Shown here piece by piece: positions 50,601-59,075 of a DNA stretch of 64,000 nucleotides. Under the pieces are notes generated by a model that saw only the letters and a program-made list of their open reading frames with translations, was not told the DNA's origin and searched no databases. Positions within the stretch are counted from its first letter, which is position 1. Every line of letters starts with the position of its first letter. Source of the DNA: Thalassobacillus sp043497085 (GTDB lineage: Bacteria; Bacillota; Bacilli; Bacillales; Halobacillaceae); NCBI GenBank assembly GCA_043497085.1, contig JBIEKI010000007.1, one strand, 5' to 3'. The position numbers were made by a program, and so were the translations under genes.

Positions 50601-50996
50601 ATGAAAAATAAAATGATTAAACTAGTGGTAGCTTTAACACTAGTATTATCTCTGCTTGCAGTGAGCGGTACACCACAAAAAGCGAGCGCGGAAACAACGG
50701 CAGCAGACGTCCTTGTCACTTATGGTCAAATTGGCGCGGATTCCTATACAGATACGTTGGACGGGGTATTGTATACCGTTGATTCTATCGGATTTATGGC
50801 TGATCGTATCCTTTGGACAGAGGAACAAATCGGAATTATGGCCGACCGGATAGTCTATGTAACCGAATTTTCTCAAGATAATTCTATTAAGGTTATCTAC
50901 ATGGCGACAGCACTATGGCCGACTGGTGAGCAAGATGGTGGCTATACCTATGAGGTATCCTTAATGCCGGTAGCGGCACTTCCAACAGGTTGGTGA
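50601..50996 (+). CDS. Small secreted protein with internal repeat, CsoR/CstR-like control
   Basis: A 131-residue protein with a Sec signal peptide (KLVVALTLVLSLLAVSGTPQKASA, cut after ASA). The mature part contains a short repeat: GFMADRILWTEE and GIMADRIVYVTE. No Cys or His cluster that would suggest metal storage is present, but several Met residues are. Family unknown. GGGGAGG lies 10 bases before ATG 50601. The promoter has two CsoR/CstR-like operators, so copper or reactive sulfur probably induces it. Confidence 0.7.
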   Translation: MKNKMIKLVVALTLVLSLLAVSGTPQKASAETTAADVLVTYGQIGADSYTDTLDGVLYTVDSIGFMADRILWTEEQIGIMADRIVYVTEFSQDNSIKVIYMATALWPTGEQDGGYTYEVSLMPVAALPTGW

Positions 50997-51008
50997 ATCT
51001 AAAATCAG

Positions 51009-51048
51009 AACCAGGTGATGTTTAGCAGCTATCACCTGGTTTTTTTCA
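51009..51048 (+). terminator. Terminator of the secreted protein gene
   Basis: AACCAGGTGAT / ATCACCTGGTT and T7. Confidence 0.92.
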
Positions 51049-51113
51049 TTTGCTGGAGTTGAATTTTACAAACAGATTTAATATAATTCTGAATGAAAAG
51101 AAAAGGAATACGG

Positions 51114-51197
51114 GGCGAAGTGGTGGAATTGGCAGACACGCTTGACTCAAAATCAAGTGCCTTCCCGGGCGTGTGGGTTCGAGTCCCACCTTCGCCA
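51114..51197 (+). tRNA. tRNA-Leu (anticodon CAA)
   Basis: The acceptor stem is GGCGAAG / CTTCGCC with discriminator A. The anticodon stem-loop is CTTGA-CTCAAAA-TCAAG with anticodon CAA. A long variable arm (CCTTCCCGGGC region) marks a class II tRNA. The T arm is GTGGG-TTCGAGT-CCCAC. CCA is not encoded. It decodes UUG. Confidence 0.95.
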
Positions 51198-51207
51198 CTT
51201 GATACGA

Positions 51208-51236
51208 AAGAGCTCTCACATCGAGAGCTCTTTTTC
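51208..51236. terminator. Terminator after tRNA-Leu (and end of the tetR transcript)
   Basis: AAGAGCTCTC / GAGAGCTCTT with T-run; it can act in both directions. Confidence 0.88.
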
Positions 51237-51840
51237 ATGCCATATGAGGAGGGACATATTTCGTTTTGAAGGCCGTCTTCATCGGTTCAGCTTTCAGGAT
51301 GGCCAAAAGTTGTTCAGCCATATAGGATGGGGGATGCTTCAATCCGCCGTTGATCCACTCGATGATCATTCCGAGAATCGCATAAGACTGATAACTCGCG
51401 TGTAAGTCAGGGTTGACGTCCGGATTAGACTGGAGGGCTGTGAGGTCTTCTAATGCCAGCTCTTTCAATGTCTGGATAAACTTTTCCTGGAAGCCTGGCA
51501 AAGCGTTAGAGCGGATGACAATCTGATAGAACTTTGAGTTTTGTTCCACATGGTCGAAAATTTTTATGGCAGATGAAGAGAGACTGGACACTTCGAACGT
51601 TTCCTTGTCGTTATATGGCTCCCGGTAAGATTCTATCAAACCGGTCATGACATCTTCGATGATTTCATCCAGCAAATCATCTTTGTATTTATAATGTTTG
51701 TAAAAGGTACCCCGATTATAATCGGCGGTCGTAACGATATCTGTAATCGTAATATCCTGGAAATCTTTTTCCTCCATTAAGGTAAGGAGGGAGTTCTGCA
51801 ACGCCTTCTTCGTCCGCCTGACTCGTTTATCTTTATCCAT
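51235..51840 (-). CDS. TetR/AcrR family regulator
   Basis: A 201-residue TetR protein. The helix-turn-helix is TKKALQNSLLTLMEEKDFQDITITDIVTTADYNRGTFYKHYKYKDDLLDEI. The C-terminal domain belongs to the TetR_C group with IIEWINGGLKHPPSYMAEQL near the end, common in Bacillus regulators paired with short-chain dehydrogenases. ATG 51840 follows AGGAGG by 8 bases; the frame open for 26 more codons lacks a site. It is divergent from the SDR gene, its likely target. GTGTT-N8-AACAC (51896-51913) lies between and could be the operator. Confidence 0.88.
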   Translation of the reverse strand: MDKDKRVRRTKKALQNSLLTLMEEKDFQDITITDIVTTADYNRGTFYKHYKYKDDLLDEIIEDVMTGLIESYREPYNDKETFEVSSLSSSAIKIFDHVEQNSKFYQIVIRSNALPGFQEKFIQTLKELALEDLTALQSNPDVNPDLHASYQSYAILGMIIEWINGGLKHPPSYMAEQLLAILKAEPMKTAFKTKYVPPHMA

Positions 51841-52030
51841 CCTATCAGCCTCCTGTCTGGTTTTTTCATACAATAAGCAACAATCCTTTAAGCAGGTGTT
51901 GATTATTGAACACCCCATCGTGTTATTGCTGATTGTGCCTTCTGATTACGTTCATTATACTTAAAAGTGTAGGCTATTGCACATTTGCATCACTAGAAAG
52001 TAAGCGTATTCAAATAGGGAGGCGTTTTAT

Positions 52031-52792
52031 ATGAAGCTTCAAGACAAAGTGGCAGTCGTGACGGGTGCAGCGTCCGGGATGGGAAAAGCTATCGCGGAAC
52101 TCTATGCGAAAGAAGGAGCGAAAGTAATCGTAGCTGATTTGAATCTCGAAGGGGCTGACCAGGTCGTTGCGGAGATTACGTCAAGTGGTGGCACGGCGAA
52201 AGCAGTAAAAGTGAATGTAGCCGAACTGGCGGACGTGGAAAACATGATCGATACTGCAGTGAATGAATACGGTACCTTGGACATACTGGTCAACAACGCC
52301 GGGATCATGGATGGGTTTGAGCCGGCCGGGGATATTGAGGATGACAAATGGGACATGATTTTTGATGTCAATATCAAAGGGGTGATGCGTGCCACACGAA
52401 AGGCGATTCCAATCTTCCTTGAAAAAGGAAAAGGCGTCATCATCAACACGGCGTCGACTGGGGGAGAGAACGGTGCCCATGCGGGTGCAACTTATGCTGC
52501 TTCCAAGCACGCGGTCGTCGGCTTCACGAAAAACACCGGCTTCATGTATGCCAATAACGGAATACGCTGTAATGCGATCGCTCCAGGGGCGGTTGAAACG
52601 AATATCGGAGCTTCTATGAAGAACGTCAACGAATTCGGCGCAGGTCGGACGAAGCTGGCACATTCCGTAATTCCTCGAACCGGTCAGCCGGAAGAAATTG
52701 CCCTGGTGGCATTGTTCCTGGCCTCTGATGACTCCAGCTTTGTGAACGGAACCGTCATTACCGCAGATGCCGGCTGGACAGCAGCTTTTTAA
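52031..52792 (+). CDS. Short-chain dehydrogenase/reductase (SDR)
   Basis: A 253-residue classical SDR. The dinucleotide motif is TGAASGMG (residues 11-18), the structural motif NNAG, the catalytic serine in INTASTGG and YAASK the active Tyr-Lys pair. The C-terminus GTVITADAGWTAAF is typical of the glucose/3-oxoacyl reductase-like group. The substrate is unknown; control by the divergent TetR suggests a xenobiotic or fatty compound. GGGAGG precedes ATG 52031. Confidence 0.9.
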   Translation: MKLQDKVAVVTGAASGMGKAIAELYAKEGAKVIVADLNLEGADQVVAEITSSGGTAKAVKVNVAELADVENMIDTAVNEYGTLDILVNNAGIMDGFEPAGDIEDDKWDMIFDVNIKGVMRATRKAIPIFLEKGKGVIINTASTGGENGAHAGATYAASKHAVVGFTKNTGFMYANNGIRCNAIAPGAVETNIGASMKNVNEFGAGRTKLAHSVIPRTGQPEEIALVALFLASDDSSFVNGTVITADAGWTAAF

Positions 52793-52807
52793 TAACGAAG
52801 AGAATAT

Positions 52808-52840
52808 TACGCGCTCCCATTGGGGGCGCGTATTTTTTTA
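52808..52840 (+). terminator. Terminator of the SDR gene
   Basis: TACGCGCTCCC / GGGGGCGCGTA (one T-G pair) with T7. Confidence 0.9.
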
Positions 52841-52890
52841 TTTTCCCCTTTTTGCATGTTACCAATTTAGACAAAAATACAAACCAAATA

Positions 52891-52931
52891 TGTGAGAGAC
52901 ATCACATCCCCTCATGGGTACCTCCTATAAG
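52891..52931 (+). promoter_or_regulatory. Fnr-activated promoter of the nos operon
   Basis: TGTGA-GAGACA-TCACA (52891-52906) matches the Bacillus Fnr/CRP-type palindrome TGTGA-N6-TCACA. A -10 box TATAAG lies at 52926-52931. The palindrome centre is about 41.5 bp before the expected start point (near 52940), the class II activator position. Confidence 0.85.
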
Positions 52932-52974
52932 ATGTAAGCATGGTTGATAGTTACAGAAAAAGGGAGGTCAAACC

Positions 52975-53442
52975 ATGAAATGGAACATATTGATTTTTAT
53001 TGCTGGTTTTGTTGTCGCTTTTGCGGGTGGTTATTTGTTCATGGGAATGGATGATAGCACAGCAGCAACAGATCAGCCGGAGTCATCGGTTAATGAAACG
53101 GAAACTAAATCGGAGGAAGCTGGTGAAAATGAAGCGAAAAAAGAGGAAACACCAGATGAAACGGAAGCTGTTGCAACAGGAGAGGGTGAAGCGCTCCAGG
53201 CCAACAACTGTCTTTCCTGTCATGCTGTAGAGTCGCTCGATTTACAAGGGGGAACCACTGGCCCGGATTTATCTGATGCTTATTCCACTGTCGAAGATAA
53301 GCACGGCAAGCCGGTAGAAGAATTCCTGCAGGAACCGACATCAGCAGTCATGTCGACGGTGATTTCAGGAAATCCTTTGCCGGATGAGGAACGTGAAAAA
53401 ATCGTGGAAGCTTTGAAAAAAGCATCCGAGCAGGGTGAATAG
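52975..53442 (+). CDS. nosC: Membrane-anchored cytochrome c of the nos operon
   Basis: A 155-residue protein with an uncleaved N-terminal helix (about 4-24), an acidic flexible linker (about 27-70) and one c-type heme domain. CLSCH (C79-C82-H83) binds the heme and a Met in SAVMSTVI is the probable sixth ligand. As first gene of the operon it should pass electrons from the quinol/cytochrome chain to NosZ. Bacillus nos clusters carry a similar short cytochrome called nosC. GGGAGG precedes ATG 52975. Confidence 0.85.
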   Translation: MKWNILIFIAGFVVAFAGGYLFMGMDDSTAATDQPESSVNETETKSEEAGENEAKKEETPDETEAVATGEGEALQANNCLSCHAVESLDLQGGTTGPDLSDAYSTVEDKHGKPVEEFLQEPTSAVMSTVISGNPLPDEEREKIVEALKKASEQGE

Positions 53443-53454
53443 GGGGAGAGCACA

Positions 53455-55323
53455 GTGAATATGCAGCGAATTTTATATGGAGTAGTGGGTGTCCTGGCAG
53501 GTCTGTTGGTTTCCATCGTCTTTTTTGCCGATTTCAATCAGGCCAATGCAGGGGACGCAGCTGCTAATAAGAGTAAAGCAGAAAAAGTTTATGTACCTTA
53601 TGGTGAGCAGGATGAATATTACATGTTCGCATCTGGCGGCCATTCCGGACAGTTGTTCGTTTATGGTGTCCCGTCGATGAGAAAAATTCGTACCGTTCCG
53701 GTATTCACTCCGGATCCGGCAACAGGGTATGGGTTTGATGATAAAACGAAGGAAATGCTCGGAGGCTATAGCTGGGGCGACTTCCACCATCCGGCTGTTT
53801 CAGAAACGGGCGGGGATTATGATGGCGAGTTCCTGTTTGCTAATGACGTGGGGAATAACCGGGTTGCTGCTGTTGATCTCAGCACCTTCCATACATCCGA
53901 TATTATGAGCCTGCCGAACATGGGTGGCCCTCATGCCGGGGTGTTCGTAACAGAAAATACCGAATACATTGCTATGCCGACGCGGTTCGCTCGTCCGCTG
54001 GCAGGGGAATATGCAGAACTCGATAAGTATGAAGAAGATTATAAAGGCGTTGTTTCGATGACTACTTTTGATCGGGAGTCGAAAAAATTTGACTTAGCTT
54101 ACCAGATCGTTTTGCCGCCATGGTCTTATGACTTATCGGATGCTGGTAAAAAGATGTCAAAGGATTGGATCGTCATGACGACGTATAATACGGAGTTCGC
54201 AACGACCAACCTGGAAATCAACGCTTCCCAGAATGATCGTGACTACATTGTCATGATCAACTGGAAACGTCTTGAGGACGAAGTGGCGAATGGCAATTAT
54301 AACGAGGTCAACGGAGCAAAAATGATCGACCCACGCGACGTACCTGGTGCCATTTTTGCCATTCCGGTAGCTAAATCACCGCACGGCGTTGATGTGACAC
54401 CGGATGGAGAGCGTTTTATTGCTTCCGGAAAACTTGCTCCACTGATGACGGTATTTTCTTTTGAAAAAGCCTTTGAAGCGATCGAATCCAAAGATTTTAA
54501 AGGGGAGGAATTTGATATCCCGGTTCTTCCTTATGAAAAAGTAATGGAACGTGAAGTGGATCCGGAAGGGGCACTTGGACCATTGCATACCCAGTTTGAT
54601 GACAAGGGGCATGCCTACAACACGATGTTCATTTCCTCGGAAATAGTGAAATGGAGGGTTGATAGCGGGGAAGTCATCGATCGTAAACCGACCTATTATT
54701 CTCCAGGCCATGCTTCTGCAGCGGAAGGGGACACCATTGAACCGGATGGAAAATATATTGTCGCTTTGAACAAAATCGCCAAAGACAATTTCTTATCAGT
54801 AGGCCCTTCTCATCCGGAATCAATGGACTTGTTCGATATTTCTGGTAATAAAATGGAGCATCTGATGACGGCACCGACTGATCCAGAGCCACACTATGCT
54901 CAGATCGTTCATCGTGACAAAATCAAACCAAAGAAAATCTACGATAAAGATGAGTCACGGGAAAATTCTGTCTGGTCACAGGATGATGCCCGAATTGAAA
55001 GAAAAGGCGATGAAGTCCATGTCTATGGAATCGCCATGCGCTCGAAGTTCGTATTTGACGCAAAAGCGGAACGGCCTGATGCAGTCACGGTCAAACAAGG
55101 GGACACGGTCTATTTCCATATGACCAATATCGACTTGGATCAGGACATCACGCACGGTTTTGGAATCAATGATTATGACTTGAACTTTGAAATCCAGCCA
55201 GGTCAGACGAATACGCTGACGTTCAAAGCGGATAAAGCTGGAACATTCCCGATCTATTGTACAAACTTCTGCTCTGCCTTGCATCAGGAAATGAGTGGAT
55301 ATTTACTCGTAGAACCAAAATAA
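53455..55323 (+). CDS. nosZ: Nitrous oxide reductase, clade II (Sec-type)
   Basis: A 622-residue copper enzyme that reduces N2O to N2. The N-terminus is a Sec signal or anchor without a twin-arginine motif, typical of clade II. The beta-propeller CuZ region carries histidines in SGGHSGQL (H63), DFHHP (H111, H112), GGPHAG, KSPHGVD and FDDKGHAYNTMF. The C-terminal cupredoxin has the CuA set ITHGFG and CTNFCSALHQEM (C602, C606, H610, M613). GTG 53455 follows GGGGGAGAG; ATG 53461 is an alternative. nosC lies 12 bp upstream. Confidence 0.97.
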   Translation: MNMQRILYGVVGVLAGLLVSIVFFADFNQANAGDAAANKSKAEKVYVPYGEQDEYYMFASGGHSGQLFVYGVPSMRKIRTVPVFTPDPATGYGFDDKTKEMLGGYSWGDFHHPAVSETGGDYDGEFLFANDVGNNRVAAVDLSTFHTSDIMSLPNMGGPHAGVFVTENTEYIAMPTRFARPLAGEYAELDKYEEDYKGVVSMTTFDRESKKFDLAYQIVLPPWSYDLSDAGKKMSKDWIVMTTYNTEFATTNLEINASQNDRDYIVMINWKRLEDEVANGNYNEVNGAKMIDPRDVPGAIFAIPVAKSPHGVDVTPDGERFIASGKLAPLMTVFSFEKAFEAIESKDFKGEEFDIPVLPYEKVMEREVDPEGALGPLHTQFDDKGHAYNTMFISSEIVKWRVDSGEVIDRKPTYYSPGHASAAEGDTIEPDGKYIVALNKIAKDNFLSVGPSHPESMDLFDISGNKMEHLMTAPTDPEPHYAQIVHRDKIKPKKIYDKDESRENSVWSQDDARIERKGDEVHVYGIAMRSKFVFDAKAERPDAVTVKQGDTVYFHMTNIDLDQDITHGFGINDYDLNFEIQPGQTNTLTFKADKAGTFPIYCTNFCSALHQEMSGYLLVEPK

Positions 55324-55333
55324 ACAACTCCAA

Positions 55334-55367
55334 TTGGAAAAGTGAGGGGATCCCTTCACTTTTCCAA
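55334..55367 (+). other. Intercistronic hairpin between nosZ and nosB
   Basis: TTGGAAAAGTGAGGGG pairs with CCCTTCACTTTTCCAA over 16 bp with one G-T pair and a 2-base loop. No T-run follows, so it is more likely an mRNA 3'-end stabiliser than a terminator. Confidence 0.75.
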
Positions 55368-55390
55368 TCCATTTTAGGAGATGAGGGGTT

Positions 55391-55954
55391 ATGAAAAAGA
55401 ACTTATCCAACACATCAGCTGCCCTGATGGCAGTAGGTGGTGTTCTACTCGTTGTCAGCATATTTCTTCCCTGGTGGGGAATGAAATTTTACGCGCCGCA
55501 ATATCAGGAAGGACTGGATATCATCGTCTATCCGACGACCCTTGATGGAGATATTGATATTGTCAATGGACTGAATCATTATATTGGAATGGCAGAGTTC
55601 AGTAATGCATCGTTTCCGGAACTGGTCTTCATGCCTTATATAATTGGAGGATTTGCAGTATTGGTGCTTATCGGGGCTGTACTGAGGAACAAAAAAGCGC
55701 TGGCTGGTCTGATCGGTTTGTATGTTGCACTTGGTGCACTTGGTATCTGGGATATGTATCGCTGGCTGAAAAAGTTCGGTACCGATCTTGATCCGAAGGC
55801 ACCGATTGAATTGGAACCCTTTGTTCCTCCATTAATCGGGGAAAACACAATTGCCAACTTTGTCACGAATAGTGCGTTCAGTTATGGGGCTTATCTTCTT
55901 GCGGTCGTGTTCCTGTTGCTCGTTATTCCTTTATGGAAGGATCGAAAACTATGA
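55391..55954 (+). CDS. nosB: NosB-type membrane protein
   Basis: A 187-residue protein with four hydrophobic spans (about 9-28, 80-97, 104-122, 163-182) and a large exterior loop (GMKFYAPQYQEGLDIIVYPTTLDGDID). Clade II nos clusters carry a gene of this type between nosZ and nosD, usually called nosB. Its biochemical role is not settled; it may serve electron transfer or NosZ assembly. AGGAG precedes ATG 55391. It overlaps nosD by 4 bp (ATGA). Confidence 0.78.
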   Translation: MKKNLSNTSAALMAVGGVLLVVSIFLPWWGMKFYAPQYQEGLDIIVYPTTLDGDIDIVNGLNHYIGMAEFSNASFPELVFMPYIIGGFAVLVLIGAVLRNKKALAGLIGLYVALGALGIWDMYRWLKKFGTDLDPKAPIELEPFVPPLIGENTIANFVTNSAFSYGAYLLAVVFLLLVIPLWKDRKL

Positions 55955-57258
55955 AACAGGTGATCATAGGCTTGTTGCTAGCCGTGTGTTTATGGCTGCT
56001 GCCTGGGGTGGCGGCAGCTAATGGCAGCAATGAAATACAGAATCTGATTGAAGAAACGCCGGCCGGAGGAGAACTGATACTGGAGAAAAAGACGTATAAA
56101 GGAAACGTCCTCATCACAAAACCGATGACGGTAAAGGGGAAGAATGGAACGAAGGTACATGGAGACGGAACTGGTAATGTTATAGAAATAGAAAGTCCTG
56201 ATGTCACGTTAGAAAACTTGGAAATCCGCTACAGCGGCAGAAGTCGTGATACTAGTGAAGAGTTCGCAGGTGTCAGAGTGCTGGATGAAAATATTACACT
56301 TAAAAACCTGGATATTGCGGAAACATATCATGGCATTTATATTAATCAGTCCAAACATATTGTGATAAAAAATAACACGATCGTAGGCCTCGATACACCG
56401 TCACTTGGTGATATGGGGAGCGGTATTCACATTGTCCGCTCAGGCGACAATCACATCGAGGGAAATTCCATTAAGCAATCGCGTGATGGAATCTATGTCG
56501 AATACTCCGATAATAATGAAATCATTAATAATACAGTAAAGGAAACACGTTATGGATTACATTATATGTACTCCAACTTTAATCGATTCGAAGCGAACAA
56601 GTTCATCCAGAATACCGGTGGTGCTGCCATTATGCACTCCGATAATATTGAACTTCGGAATAATAGTTTTTCTTACAATCACGGTTCCCGCGCTTTCGGT
56701 CTCATCATCCAGGGAAGCAGGGAGATCGACGTCATCGATAATAAATTCTATTTAAACCAGCGTGGATTGTACCTGGAACAATCGACCAGCAATATGATTG
56801 AGGGGAATACGTTTTTCAAAAATAAAATCGGCATAGAAGTCTGGTCTTCCAGCACCTCCCATTTTTTTATTAAGAATTCGTTCCATGAAAACAGCAGTGA
56901 TGTGATCGCAGTTGGGGGCGAGTCCAACAATCAGTTTTTCAAAAATGGGGTAGGCAACTATTGGAATACTCCGATGCTTGACCTCGATCAGGACGGAACA
57001 GGAGACAGGGAAATGACTTCTACTTCAGCTATCAGTCAGCTTATTGAAGAAAACGAGCTCGTCTATTTGTTTTTGGAAAGTCCGGCCATGACTGTTTATG
57101 AACAGCTGAACAACCTGCTATCTGGACAGCAAACGATGGCGCTCGATAAATATCCGCTTATGAAAGAGAATCCATCAGCGAATGAGGCATGGATGTTTGG
57201 CGGGGCCGGGATTTTGGCTGCAGGAATTTACATGTGGAAAAGAAGGAGGCGGATGTAA
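55951..57258 (+). CDS. nosD: NosD, exported copper-site maturation protein
   Basis: A 435-residue protein with a signal peptide (LLLAVCLWLLPGVAAANG), a long right-handed beta-helix built of CASH/parallel repeats rich in N and I (GIYINQSKHIVIKNNTIVGLD, then SGDNHIEGNSIKQSRDGIYVEYSDNNEIINN), and a C-terminal membrane helix ending WKRRRRM. NosD is needed with NosF and NosY to assemble the CuZ site of NosZ. ATG 55951 overlaps the nosB stop; the frame upstream lacks a better start. Confidence 0.95.
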   Translation: MKQVIIGLLLAVCLWLLPGVAAANGSNEIQNLIEETPAGGELILEKKTYKGNVLITKPMTVKGKNGTKVHGDGTGNVIEIESPDVTLENLEIRYSGRSRDTSEEFAGVRVLDENITLKNLDIAETYHGIYINQSKHIVIKNNTIVGLDTPSLGDMGSGIHIVRSGDNHIEGNSIKQSRDGIYVEYSDNNEIINNTVKETRYGLHYMYSNFNRFEANKFIQNTGGAAIMHSDNIELRNNSFSYNHGSRAFGLIIQGSREIDVIDNKFYLNQRGLYLEQSTSNMIEGNTFFKNKIGIEVWSSSTSHFFIKNSFHENSSDVIAVGGESNNQFFKNGVGNYWNTPMLDLDQDGTGDREMTSTSAISQLIEENELVYLFLESPAMTVYEQLNNLLSGQQTMALDKYPLMKENPSANEAWMFGGAGILAAGIYMWKRRRRM

Positions 57259-58058
57259 TGGCTTATTTATGGAAAGAGGGGCTGGAACAAGCGCGAGGGA
57301 TGGGACTATGGATCGGGCTGGGGCTGGTGATGTTGACCTCGATTTTTCTTATCGCAGAAGCCCGGACTTACCCGGACGAACTCGCATTTGAAGCACTGCT
57401 CTTATCTTTATATGATATCAATATTTATCTGCTTCCGTTATTTGCCTTGTTTATCGCTTCCTTCGCCGTCTTTCAGGAAAAGGAACTGAAGACATTGATG
57501 ATTTTGCTGACAAAGCGAGAGTCTCATTTATCGTTTTTGGTGAAAAAATCTTTTGCGATCCAGTTCGTAGTTCTGGCAGCATTCGTGCTGGGATACTTTG
57601 TGCTTGCCTTGTTTATGAAAGCTTTTCTGTCTTTTCAGATCACAAGCTTTTTAACATTCCTTTTTATCATTGTAATTTTCTTACTGATCTTCAACCAGCT
57701 CGGCATTTTGCTTGGTACGGTTTGTAAATCGAAGATGCAGCTGGTGGGTGCCAATGTGCTCGTCTGGTTCGTCACCGTCTTTTTACTCGACTTGATGTTC
57801 CTATATTTCCTGCCGGCGGTTTCCTATGACAATGTCCAGGTATTTTCGTGGTTCTATTTCCTGAATCCAATTCATGCCATGCGGTTTTATTTGGAAACAT
57901 CATTGGGATTATTTTCAATGGATCATTTATCCAGGCTGTTGAATGAAATGATCTTCATGGATGTCAGGTACTTCCTTTTGATCAATGTCATTACCTGGCC
58001 AGGATTATTCTTTCTATTATCAACGAAGTTTCGTCATGGAGGTGAGCTGCGTGATTGA
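57258..58058 (+). CDS. nosY: NosY, ABC permease for NosZ maturation
   Basis: A 266-residue membrane subunit with six spans (beginning RGMGLWIGLGLVMLTSIFLIAEA) and the loop FQEKELKTLMILLTKRESHLSFLVKKSFA typical of NosY/ABC-2 proteins. ATG 57258 shares its A with the nosD stop codon, behind AAGGAGG. With NosF it forms the ABC complex that supplies sulfur or energy for CuZ assembly by NosD. Confidence 0.9.
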   Translation: MAYLWKEGLEQARGMGLWIGLGLVMLTSIFLIAEARTYPDELAFEALLLSLYDINIYLLPLFALFIASFAVFQEKELKTLMILLTKRESHLSFLVKKSFAIQFVVLAAFVLGYFVLALFMKAFLSFQITSFLTFLFIIVIFLLIFNQLGILLGTVCKSKMQLVGANVLVWFVTVFLLDLMFLYFLPAVSYDNVQVFSWFYFLNPIHAMRFYLETSLGLFSMDHLSRLLNEMIFMDVRYFLLINVITWPGLFFLLSTKFRHGGELRD

Positions 58059-58722
58059 AATCAAAGGTCTCTCTCACGCCTATCAGAAGAATAAGGTGCT
58101 GGATGCTATTCATTTAACGATTGGTGCCAATGAACGTTGTGCGCTGGTAGGAAGGAACGGTGCCGGGAAGTCGACGCTGATCCGGCTCTTGCTCGGTTTG
58201 GAAAAAGTGAAGAAAGGGACGATTACACTCGCCGGTCATTCCAATAAGACCGGCAAGTGGAAGTCACGCGTTTCTTACTTGCCTGAGAAGTTCCAACTGT
58301 ACCCACACTTGACTGGTTATGAGAATATGCGTTTTTTTGCAAGCCTTGCTGAAAAAGAAATATCAGACACGATCATTGAAGAGAAGCTGAAACTTGTGGC
58401 CTTATGGGAGGATCGTAATAAGACGGTTACGAGCTACTCGAAAGGGATGCTCCAGCGACTTGGGCTGGCGGTGACGTTATACTACGATACCGATATCATC
58501 ATTTTGGATGAACCGACGAGCGGACTGGATCCGATCGGGCGGGAAAAGTTGTTGCAAATCATCGATGGACTAGAAGGCAAAACGATACTGATGGCCTCCC
58601 ACCATCTTTCCGAAATTGAACGCGTCTGCACCGATGTAGCATTTTTAGAAGCGGGAAAATTAACGAAATATAACATCCATGAATTTATAGGAGAGCAGAT
58701 GAAGAGGGGGAGTTGGGCATGA
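58051..58722 (+). CDS. nosF: NosF, ABC ATPase for NosZ maturation
   Basis: A 223-residue ATPase, short as usual for NosF. Walker A is GRNGAGKST, the signature reads SYSKGMLQRLGLA (the usual SGG is SKG), Walker B is IIILDEPTSGLD and the switch is MASHHLSE. GTG 58051 follows GGAGGTGAG and overlaps the nosY stop by 8 bp. It powers NosY. Its stop overlaps the next lipoprotein gene by 4 bp. Confidence 0.92.
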   Translation: MIEIKGLSHAYQKNKVLDAIHLTIGANERCALVGRNGAGKSTLIRLLLGLEKVKKGTITLAGHSNKTGKWKSRVSYLPEKFQLYPHLTGYENMRFFASLAEKEISDTIIEEKLKLVALWEDRNKTVTSYSKGMLQRLGLAVTLYYDTDIIILDEPTSGLDPIGREKLLQIIDGLEGKTILMASHHLSEIERVCTDVAFLEAGKLTKYNIHEFIGEQMKRGSWA

Positions 58723-59075
58723 AAAAGCTAGTACTATTGGTATTGGTGATGGTCTTTGGATTAGCGGCATGCGGAGGGAATGATATCGCTTTTTCGGTTG
58801 AAGATACGCCATTATATAAACAGGGAGAAGCCTCCGTGGTGACGGTCCGTGCTGAACAAGGTGGAGAACCGGTGCAAGGACTTACCTTGAAGGGATTGAT
58901 GGAAATGGAAAAAATGGATCATGGCGAGATTGACATCAACTTTTCGGACAACGGCGACGGTACCTATACCGGAGAAGTAGAACTACCGATGTCAGGGGAA
59001 TGGATACTCGATCTGACTAGCGGGGATGCGGAAAAAATTCTGACAATCGACGTCGGTGAAGGGGGATCGCGATGA
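58719..59075 (+). CDS. YtkA-like lipoprotein at the end of the nos operon
   Basis: A 118-residue lipoprotein (signal VMVFGLAACGG, lipobox LAAC) with a compact Ig-like domain of the YtkA/FixH type. GLMEMEKMDHGEIDINFSDNGDGTYTGEVELPMSGEW holds a Met/His-rich segment (MEMEKMDH) suited to Cu(I). NosL, the usual copper chaperone lipoprotein, is not visible in the cluster. This protein could do that job; this is inference. It starts inside the nosF stop (ATGA) and overlaps the next gene by 4 bp. Confidence 0.78.
   Translation: MKKLVLLVLVMVFGLAACGGNDIAFSVEDTPLYKQGEASVVTVRAEQGGEPVQGLTLKGLMEMEKMDHGEIDINFSDNGDGTYTGEVELPMSGEWILDLTSGDAEKILTIDVGEGGSR

Noticed and set aside
51896..51913. GTGTT-N8-AACAC as a definite TetR operator
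   Set aside because: Only 5-bp arms and a single copy; kept as a remark on the tetR gene rather than as a feature.
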